A DNA stretch of 64,000 nt from Polymyxa betae (taxonomy: Eukaryota; Endomyxa; Phytomyxea; Plasmodiophorida; Plasmodiophoridae). Shown in pieces: positions 56,061-64,000 of this stretch. Both the position numbers and the translations under genes were made by a program. The notes below the pieces were generated by a model, which made no database searches, was not told where the DNA came from, and saw only the letters and a program-made list of their open reading frames with translations. How positions within the stretch are numbered: position 1 is the first letter of the stretch; every line of letters starts with the position of its first letter. Where the stretch lies: assembly GCA_003693705.1 (NCBI GenBank), contig RBZT01000861.1:1-64000 (forward strand), given 5' to 3'.

Positions 56061-56134
56061 TAGCTCAAAACAGCTTTATTGAGAATGTTGGACCAATTAG
56101 CTCAAACAGCTTTTATTATGGGTGTTGGTCCAAT
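56061..56134. repeat. Two tandem 37-bp repeats between convergent stops
   Basis: TAGCTCAAAACAGCTTTATT... (56061-56097) is followed by TAGCTCAAACAGCTTTTATT... (56098-56134). Both units end TTGG(A/T)CCAAT. The second unit runs into the stop codon of the small membrane-protein gene. Confidence 0.8.
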
Positions 56135-56518
56135 TAGGTGGCAAATCTGATAATAAGCGAGAGATAGATGACCAAGCACAGAATCAGAATGAAGGGATAG
56201 CCTCGATTAGCAATAGCCCGGGCGTAACGATCAGGCGACTGATCAAATAGGATCACGTTGGCGACCAGCAAGATCGGTGCGACTACCGATAGAACCGCTC
56301 TGTTCACACAACGATTCATGAAAGTCGGAAGGGCATTGAGACTTAGATGCCTACATGACGATAGCTCCAGCAATATGGAGCGTGCGGGGACGATTTTTTC
56401 CGATGATGATCGGATCATCGTCCAATAAATCGGCGTTCCTCAAGGTCTCAAGATCTTCGATTACAATTCGATTCAAGGGCGTTTTCAGCGATTGCTCACT
56501 AAACATCGACCCTTCCAT
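56134..56518 (-). CDS. Small two-helix membrane protein, unknown
   Basis: Two exons (56355-56518 and 56134-56299) are split by a 55-nt intron and give 109 residues. ATG 56518 opens a soluble, acidic N-part (MEGSMFSEQSLKTPLNRIVI, LRNADLLDDDPIIIGKNRP). A first hydrophobic helix, GAIVIAVLSVVAPILLVANV, a loop (FDQSPDRYARAIANRGYP) and a second helix, FILILCLVIYLSLIIRF, follow, ending one residue later. There is no signal peptide. Placement with both termini on one side of a membrane is inferred. I do not recognise the family. Confidence 0.6.
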
Positions 56519-56597
56519 GATCGGCAAGCCTTTGTCGAAATGGCCGGCTCAATGCGGAAGAAGCAGAGGATGAGTCATGAATGGGTTTAAGACATTA

Positions 56598-57914
56598 TCA
56601 GCATTTATGAGATCCGTTCTTAGGGACGTTCTTGAAATGGTCGTAGATCACTGAGAAATCTTTTGCTTCGAATCCTTTTTCGCAAAGATACGAATAGATA
56701 TCGTGTGATTTGGTCGTTAGCGGGATCTCGGCCGTTACTTGTTTTGCTGCCTGACCATCAATCAACAAGTTAGTATCGTATTACCGAGTCTCAACAAGCG
56801 CCTGGGATACCTGAATTGCTAGCGTAAGGTCCTTCAGCATCAAGGCGCAAGCGAAGCCGCCATCGTAACTATTTGACGACGGGATGCCTTTCATAACGCC
56901 TGGAACAGGATTATAGCTATCGCTGGACCAACAGCGACCTGAGCTCGTATTGATGATCTCAGCGAGCACTTTCGGGTCCATGCCTAGCTTCACACCAATA
57001 TTCATACCTGCGAGCACATGGTCAGCAGCCAGGCAACCAACGACAGTTTCGATTAAAGACCTTCTGCTAGACCGATCATGCTTACTGCCAAGATCAGGTT
57101 ATTTGTCAGCTTGGCGACCTGACCCATACCGCTCTTTCTGCACCGATAGGTGAACAATTTTTCAAAAGTTCAAACAAGTCGCTAACCCACAATATTTGAT
57201 GTTTTTACCCATCGCGTTGAACAACGGGTGGATCTTCTTCAAAACATCTTCATCGCCGCCCACCATGAATGTCAATGTCGCTGCAAAAGTTTGTTGAAAA
57301 TGTGTCAACTAATGAGGGTAGGCAAGACCTTTAGCAGCGCCGGTGACGCCGCCGCTTACCGGAGCATCCAGCATCAAAACTTGGCTTTGTTTGGCTTCGG
57401 TCGAGACTTTCTGAGCGGTCTGTGGGTCGATCGTCGAACAATCAACCAGAACAGTGTCGGGATTGGCAGCCTTCAAGATCTCTTGGGCGACTTGGCTCAC
57501 CTGGTCGAAACATTCACAATAAGTTCTAACGATAAAAAAAGGGAGATCGCAAAACTTTGCAAAAACATCGATTTGGGTAAACTTCACTTACTTGTTCGGG
57601 CGTTCTTAGCATAGTGAAAATAATTTCGGATTTCTTCGCCAATGCTTCGATAGAATCAGCGATGTCGATTCCCGATGTCTTAAACTTGTCTAATGCATTT
57701 TTGTTGGTGTCGAAGACGGTTAACGCCTGCCCTGCTGCAGCCAGATTCGTGGCCATGGGACCTGTGATAGCAGTACATTCGAATTCCCGTCTGCCGCCCG
57801 ACGATCGTCAGCCTGACCTCCCATATGCCCCAGTCCGATGAAACCGACATTGAAAATCGCAGGGCCAGACGAAAACCTCCTCAGCAGATAAGATCTGCAC
57901 CCACGAGACAGCAT
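56598..57914 (-). CDS. HIBADH: 3-hydroxyisobutyrate dehydrogenase, mitochondrial
   Basis: This enzyme oxidises 3-hydroxyisobutyrate to methylmalonate semialdehyde in valine catabolism, using NAD+. ATG 57914 opens an Arg/Ser presequence ([18 protein letters not shown]), then [11 protein letters not shown] of the Rossmann fold, [40 protein letters not shown] and the substrate loop [16 protein letters not shown]. Further exons give the [20 protein letters not shown] region, the catalytic-Lys region [60 protein letters not shown], and the end [15 protein letters not shown]. All family signatures are intact. Stop TGA is at 56598-56600. It is divergent from NHP2 with 259 bp between the starts. Confidence 0.92.
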
Positions 57915-58173
57915 TGCAATCTAAAAGATGGTTCTCAGTATTACAACTGAGGTTGCAACAGCATTACAGTATGTTAAAGTGCATAAAAAAGTGCCTTTAG
58001 CAAACAAAATTGCGAAAAACTTCCGGTAATCCTGAAGGAGAAATAGCAAAAAAAAGACAAAATTTGGAAAAAATGACTATATTTTGCGCAGTCCGCGACG
58101 GAGTTCAATCCGGTCTTGGGAAATTGCTGATTATTCAGCTGCATTTTTTTCCATTCGATAGAGAATTGTAGCG

Positions 58174-58611
58174 ATGTCAGCTGCGGTGGAATCGTATATG
58201 TGCCCCATAGCACAGCCAGCTGCTACCAGCAAGCTGTCTAAGCACTGTCTGAAACTTGTGAAGAAGGCCACGAAATCAAAGACCGCCCGACGTGGTGTCA
58301 AAGAAGTCGTCAAAGCTATTCGTAAAGGAGAGAAGGGGTACGTCTAGCTGAGTTCATCGTTCTTCTGGTTGTCTCACAAAGTGTTTAGAGTTTGCATTCT
58401 GGCTGGAAATATTTCCCCTGTTGATGTCATTTCTCATATTCCTGTTCTCTGTGAGGACAATCAGATCTCGTACGTGTTTGTCCCATCGAAGGAAGAGCTC
58501 GGCGCTGCTGGCAATACCAAAAGACCGACCAGCTGTGTTCTTATCAAGGCCGATGAATCTCACAAGGAGACCTACGACAAGGTTCTCAAAGAAATCACTG
58601 AAATGAAATAA
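58174..58611 (+). CDS. NHP2: H/ACA snoRNP protein NHP2 (L7Ae family)
   Basis: This component of H/ACA ribonucleoproteins guides rRNA pseudouridylation and is part of telomerase RNP in some lineages. Exons 58174-58337 and 58389-58611, separated by a 51-nt intron, give 128 residues, the usual size. Diagnostic text is CLKLVKKATKSKTARRGVKE, VVKAIRKGEKGVCILAGNIS, PVDVISHIPVLCEDNQISYV and FVPSKEELGAAGNTKRPTSC. This matches NHP2 rather than SNU13 or ribosomal eL8. Stop TAA is at 58609-58611. Confidence 0.92.
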
Positions 58612-58702
58612 ACCCCATTCCACCTATTTTATTGTTAATACTGTATTTACAAAGCCTTCATTCGAGTTCAGTTTGTTTCAATGTGAGATTATTGCTTGCA
58701 AT

Positions 58703-60928
58703 TCAGGTATCAGTTTTGTCTTCATTCCACCCAATAGATCGTTGGACCGCCCTATAAGTGTGTTCAATTCGAGGATTAAAAATGCTCAAAAATTGCTACC
58801 TCGTATATTGATTAAAACACTCTTCATAGATGTGTTCTGGTTGAATTGGCTTGAATTGCTGATAGCTAGACGAGCGCTTTGCCATAAAGTCTTTCAATGA
58901 ACTCCAGAACCCAACAGAGAGCCCAGCTGCGATGGCAGCCCCCAGAGCCGTGGTTTCCAGCATTGATGGTCGCTCTGTCGGAATGTGCAAGACCTCCGAT
59001 TGAAGCTGCATGATGAAATCGGAAACCGACATACCGCCATCCACACGTAATTTTGATATTGTCACATTGGAATCGCTTTCCATCGCTTTGACAACCTACA
59101 CAGTATTGAGCATGATACCAACCCCGAATTTCAAGTATCACTTCTTTGATGGAGAAACATATAGATTCAAGGGCCTGCATAAGCTTAGAGGTGAAACAGA
59201 GCAGAGATCCCATTCTTACAGCTCTTGCAAGATGAGCTTTTTGAGAATACTGAGTTAGCCCAATAATCAATCTGAATAAGTAACTGAAGAAGTTAAAGGC
59301 TCTATTTTAACCTGACATACCCGCGAGCGTCATCTCTCCAATGAGGAGCAAATAAACCGCAAAACGCAGGAACGAAGTAAACGCCCCCATTGTCTTCGAC
59401 AGACGAAGCAAGCTGAGCTAGAAAAGACAGTATATTTAGATAAGCACTGGAGCGGGTTCCGGTCAGAGGCTTAACTAATTTCGTGTACGTCTGAAATTAG
59501 GTTCATATTATCACGCAGCCATTGGATAAGTGCACCAGAGTAAGCGATAGAGCCCTTAAAAACAATTAGCAGGGATCGATAATGAAGAAAATTTGTTGCC
59601 AACTTCAAGCGCGAACTGTACAAGTTCATTGGGTCCAAGCTTAGCAGTGATAGTGGTTAGCAATCCATGTTTACTCTGTATGATTTCAGATCCGGTGTTC
59701 AACAGCATAAATGCTCCCGTCCCATATGTGGTTTTAATGTCCCCTTTCTGAAGACACAATTGCCCAACCATAGCTGCTCATTTCAAAAGAATGAGCTGTC
59801 ACAAAGAAAAGAATCTGACCTGCGTGCTGATCACCAATGCAGCCGGATATTGGAACACCATCTAGTAACGAAGCTGCGTTAATTCTGCCAATAAACTCGC
59901 TATTCCTGAAATTGAAATGAGCATCTAGAAAATTTTTTGACTTCGTGTCATTTACGAGATAATACGAGGAAGACAGGACAGTGGAATGTTCAGTTCTGAG
60001 CATATTTTCTCACTCCAAGACAGTGAGTGAAGATCAAACAGCATCGTACGCGACGCGTTCGTCAGATCCTGAAAACGCTCAGCCAACCAACAAAACCAAA
60101 CTAAAAAAGGCTCGCAAATACAGTGACATGCAATCCTCCAGAGGTGCCTCCAGTTAAATTCTGTCAACATGAAGTCGTCAGGTAGAAGTAGTATAAAAGT
60201 AGAACTTCATCACCCAGATAAGCCAGGAGTCGATTGTGCCAAAGTAGCAAGACCCTTCAGCAAATGCTTTCGCGACCGCAGGAATGTTTTCTATCATCCA
60301 AATACTGGTACTGAAATTAGAAAGTAAAGCATCCAATTAAACGGGCAACTCCACATCTTCGTTGCTGAGAAATAAGTTGATATGGGAAGGCCGCAAATGG
60401 GGCGAAAATAGTCTCTTGAACCGAATCGCTGAGCCAATGAACTACAAACAGAGGAGGTACGTGAGTCTAACCACACTGGACAAATTGAATTGGGGAATTA
60501 GTTTGATATATAATAGCATACAGATTGCATTGTAAAGAGGGGATCCGGATGATTTGTCCCAAACCACGACAGATTCTCGTTGGTTTGTAATACCGATCCC
60601 AACGACTTGCTCTTTTTGGAACTTTTTCATCACCTGATCCATGCAGGCTTTTGTGATGGATAGCAACATCATCGGATCATGCTCAGCCCATCTAGGATGT
60701 TATCAATGAATGTCAACGGACTGTTGCTCATGCCAACCCAGGATGCGATGAAATAATTTTGTTTTCAATCTGATGACTGTCGACAATATCCCCGGCTTCG
60801 TTAAACAACGCAAACCTGGACGGTAATGTTCACCAAATCTACCAGACACTATGGTGGATGGCACGATACCTGGTCGACGAGGTTCCCTGATCGATGGCGC
60901 CTACGAAGCGCTTCGAAGAGCCAGACAT
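58703..60928 (-). CDS. GK: Glycerol kinase
   Basis: This FGGY-family kinase phosphorylates glycerol to sn-glycerol-3-phosphate. ATG 60928 begins [20 protein letters not shown] (phosphate-1 motif). Then come [62 protein letters not shown] with the catalytic Asp, [90 protein letters not shown] and [16 protein letters not shown]. The last two exons meet at a 49-nt intron after QYT, giving [16 protein letters not shown] before stop TGA 58703-58705. All active-site motifs are intact. There are many short introns. Confidence 0.93.
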
Positions 60929-61205
60929 GGTTGTAATCCTTTAGAAAAGTAAGTTCAGCCAGCCAGCCCAACAGAATGAAAAATGAAATCATCATGGGCA
61001 CATCAATGAGGTAACAGAACAAGGGACGCGGCCTTCACTACGAGCTCATTACCAGTATCGCTTTGATCTGTTCAGACCTAAGCCTAGATGCAATGGCAAC
61101 CTATTCTGCAAACAAAGCATAGTCGATGAGGATGATCAGACGTTGCTGATCTGCGGACAAAACACAATGAAACCTCGAGAATTGGATATTATTTATTTGA
61201 AACGA
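60929..61205. other. Spacer between glycerol kinase and PX-START genes
   Basis: This is 277 bp between the PX-START stop and the glycerol kinase start. No gene or repeat was seen. Confidence 0.5.
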
Positions 61206-63607
61206 CTACGACAGCTCCAGAAGACGATTTAGGTTGGAGAAACTTCTCAGCAGTAAATCTGATTCTCCAAGCAAATCGGAGATAATGAGTTGGATCTATT
61301 GAAACGATTGAGAAAGGATAGAAGATAGGACAAACCTTGCCATACGCTTTCACGATCTAGCTGCGACAACCAAAGCAGCAATGTCGACTTCGCTTCATCT
61401 GTCTGATGGTGTATTGGCGTAATCAAGAAACCTGAGGTCACCGATGCTCGTAGAGCTTTGTTCCCTTTCAATACTGACCGTTTGACAATGGAAAACGAAC
61501 CATCCGATTCCGTTCTCCAGCAACGAACCAGGGTAAGATCGAATGGTTTCGACGAGGCGGATTCCCCGAGATATAATTCCTCAACAATCTGAGAAACATT
61601 CAGTTCAACCGTCGCCGACAAAGGACTTACAATACATCGATATTATCATCAATTCGCTGAACAATTTGAGTGGAGTGGATTTTCAAATCCCATTCTTTTC
61701 GACGCCTTTCATCAAGAATCAGGTTGAAAACGGCCGTTGGGTCAGCAGAAAGAGCAGCTGCCAGACGGACGATATATTGGCCTTCAGAGATTTGTTTGTG
61801 GACGATCTGGTATGAGGTCAGTCAGCATTCACTTTTGTGTACACAAGGCATTGGAACCTGGATAAGACTGGAGTTGTGCGTTAATGGCACAGAAACTGTT
61901 TTCCAACCTTGGTCAGAAGAAGCAGCATTGTGCAATGTTTCGAAAGCTGACTTGGATATCTAAGCCAAGATGAACAACAAGCAGCAAAAACTACATAATC
62001 GCACATTTTGACAATATTGAACAGTTAATTTGGGAGAGTCGTCAGATCGCTCGTGCTGTCGATCAACAAGTAGTCCATGATCCTCAGCAACGATTGCCTT
62101 CCGTTGAACCCATCGTTGAAACTGTACATTCATCCACTGAGCAACTAATAAGACTGGAGTTCTTCAACGTTGAACCTCTTGGCGGGCTGTAACATCCAAT
62201 AAACATTTCTACAGCAGATTCAGAGTTCACTATGTAGCCAGTACAAATGACTGACATCTGCTGTCCAGCCAGGCACCGTCTGAGATAAGATATACGCCAG
62301 TTGAAAGGCTGGGCTTGCTCGGTCGTAGATGATATGACGGTGAAGGTTAAGCTTCTTGACGGTTGAAAGATCAAATGTTGCCACGACCTCAAGAAACTGT
62401 TGGGCATCTGACGACATAATAAGCGAAAGTGAAACTAAACGGGAATAGTATAAACCTTTATTCTTCTCGACGTCCAGTAGCCTACAGATGAAGTCGAGGG
62501 CTGCCTTGCTAGACACCATCGAGTAATTGAGATCGCCACAGGCCCATATTAACCTATAAATTATAAGGTTATCGACGAGCTAGAAACTCACCTAAGCCTT
62601 AAACTGACCCCAGTTCTTTAGCACTTGAACCCTCAAATAGAATAATTATCAATTCTGATGTGAATCCTGATGGGAATGTCAGGCGATTGGAAATCGCAAC
62701 CTAGATACGTAATTACTTGGTCTCGATGAGAAATAATATTGTTGAAATGTCCTGATCGCATGAACTCTTTGCAAATTTTAATCCAATTGCAGAGATGAAC
62801 GTCAAATGATTACTTATTAGGAATCGTATTTAGCACTGTGATGAAATCTCGAACTTTCCGCTCTTCAGCTGAGACATTACCCCCTCGACGTTTCGTCGAC
62901 AATGCAGATGTATCGATATCCTTGCTTGGAGAGACATCGCGGCCACTAAATTACGTATTATATTTCGATTGTACCGGTGATAGCTTGGCACCAACGTTGA
63001 AGGAGATGGCGTGCTGGAATCACTTTGTTTGATCAGCATCGGGCGCACGCTATCGGGAACAGCAAGAAACTGAAGAACACAAGGTAGACTAACTAAAGTA
63101 CGAGATCTCAATAGTTCAGTGAGATATGCTAAATAAAGAAATTAGGGAAGGCTAACAAAGAATTATTGGTTGGAACCTTGCAACTCAAGCTTTCGCTTTT
63201 CGACAAAATCAACTGCCAATGATCTGGTTAGGCTAAAAGGATATTAAACGTTGCCTTATGGGTCATTTAATCGCTGTTTACCGCTTGGGAGGAAGATAGG
63301 GAAGGCGGATTGTGCCATCTTGACCATTAGTAGCAATTTTCAAAAGCTGACCAGAAATTAGTCGAAATGGTTGGAGAACCAGTTAGGAAGTTGAGCCAAC
63401 CTCTTGATGTAAAGCGAAGAAATCGGAATACCTTCTGTAAATAACCCATTTAATCGTCGAGCTAGATCGAACTTCAATTTCATAGATCTTAGCATGGAAT
63501 TAGCGCGATGCCAGCAGAGACTATCAAATCAGCCATACAGTATAGGGCGTCTTCTGGTCTCGGACGGTATTGCTGGCGGTCAGTTGACAGTAGATTGGAT
63601 ATTCCAT
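61206..63607 (-). CDS. PX-START domain lipid-binding protein
   Basis: ATG 63607 gives MEYPIYCQLTASNTVRDQ. A short intron then joins to a PX domain: IYEIEVRSSSTIKWVIYRRY with SDFFALHQE, LPYLPPKR, VDFVEKRKLELQ and AYLTELLRSRTLVSLPCVLQ plus FLAVPDSVRP. A Ser/Thr/Lys-rich linker (SPSKDIDTSALSTKRRGGNV) and an unassigned helical stretch follow (SSKAALDFICRLLDVEKNKG, FLEVVATFDLSTVKKLNLHR). The C-terminus is a START domain: VRLAAALSADPTAVFNLILD, ERRRKEWDLKIHSTQIVQRI, LTLVRCWRTESDGSFSIVKR and STLLLWLSQLD. A final exon gives LGESDLLLRSFSNLNRLLEL, stopping at TAG 61206-61208. PX binds phosphoinositides, chiefly PI3P, and START holds a lipid. I infer endosomal lipid transfer or sensing. Exon limits between about 62000 and 62900 are not all fixed. 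Confidence 0.75.
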
Positions 63608-63909
63608 GGAGACGATGACACTGTTTTAGCAAGAAGAAATGCATTTAGCGGAATGCGGGTTTCATGGATCATGATTGGGAGTTAAAATACATTTTGGAAT
63701 GAAAGTAATCGCACCAAAGAGCTGCCACGATTTATAAAAATCTACCGATTGTTCGAGTCTACAATTCTCCTTTATGTCAAGTACAATAGATAACATTTAC
63801 TCCAAACTGAAGAGAATACGAAGTATAGATTGAAAATCGCAATGTTAATACTGTTATATATATAGTAGCAAGACACAATTTGGACATATTCATCATTACA
63901 GTACTAACA
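63608..63909. other. Intergenic, no gene recognised
   Basis: This is AT-rich spacer between the PX-START start and the next gene's stop, with a TATATATATAG stretch near 63856-63866. Confidence 0.45.
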
Positions 63910-64000
63910 CTACTCGGCATCCCAGCTGGCCTCCACAATTTCATTGATCCGGCGATCGTATTCCCTGCGATTTTCTTGGTACAGACGAGCAGCTTCAAGA
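63910..64000 (-). CDS. C-terminal end of an unidentified gene, cut by the window edge
   Basis: The frame entering from the right reads LEAARLYQENRREYDRRINE then IVEASWDAE, and stops at TAG 63910-63912. It is a charged helical tail. The rest lies beyond the window, so the product cannot be named. Confidence 0.45.
   Translation of the reverse strand, partial: LEAARLYQENRREYDRRINEIVEASWDAE

Overview
The window is nuclear DNA from a compact, intron-rich microbial eukaryote. Genes sit 60-900 bp apart on both strands. Most are cut by very short GT...AG introns, often with a CTAAC/CTAAT-like branch site just before a TAG or CAG acceptor; the ones I could resolve are 45-67 nt in most cases. Products include organelle-targeted and axonemal-type proteins (sideroflexin, TOM22, a mitochondrial Kae1/Qri7, 3-hydroxyisobutyrate dehydrogenase, a TTC29-like TPR protein), so the cell is probably mitochondriate and has a flagellated stage. 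TTTAGGG-type (AAACCCTAA) motifs recur between genes. A cofactor-independent phosphoglycerate mutase, a PX-START protein and a PPPDE-PUL fusion would suit a protist of the Stramenopila/Rhizaria kind (a plasmodiophorid-like genome is one possibility), but lineage cannot be fixed from this sequence alone.

Layout. 1-4.9 kb is a graveyard of mobile elements: a frameshifted tyrosine-recombinase (Crypton-like) fragment, a 110-bp MITE, two non-LTR reverse-transcriptase fragments, gag-like fragments and a perfect 70-bp palindrome. 4.9-19.1 kb holds a MATE transporter, eIF3m, an intronless FAD monooxygenase, mitochondrial OSGEPL1/Qri7, sideroflexin, an MRG15/Eaf3 chromodomain protein, an uncharacterised longin-like protein and several unrecognised small genes. 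19.4-30 kb holds PSMD2/Rpn1, a TTC29-like protein, an SR splicing factor, a protein with TFRP-type repeats and a thiolase-like protein. 30.4-46.8 kb holds iPGM, a PPPDE-PUL fusion, ABCE1/Rli1, TOM22, importin-5, CDC123 and an ornithine-carbamoyltransferase-like protein with altered active-site motifs. 47-64 kb holds thymidylate kinase, RFC4, prenylcysteine oxidase, a tandem pair of intronless saccharopine-dehydrogenase-like oxidoreductases, a small two-helix membrane protein, HIBADH, NHP2, glycerol kinase, a PX-START protein and the end of a further gene.

There are no operons. Many neighbours are divergent (eIF3m/FAD enzyme, PPPDE-PUL/ABCE1, HIBADH/NHP2, prenylcysteine oxidase/saccharopine-like) or convergent with almost no spacer (FAD enzyme/OSGEPL1, 6 bp; ABCE1/TOM22, 61 bp). 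Several genes serve translation and ribosome function (eIF3m, CDC123, ABCE1, NHP2) or protein turnover and import (PSMD2, PPPDE-PUL, TOM22, importin-5), but this looks like ordinary housekeeping density. I found no CRISPR array, rRNA or convincing tRNA. No clearly new multi-gene system is visible. The best leads are the altered OTC paralogue, the PPPDE-PUL fusion, the PX-START protein, the longin-like orphan and the perfect palindrome.
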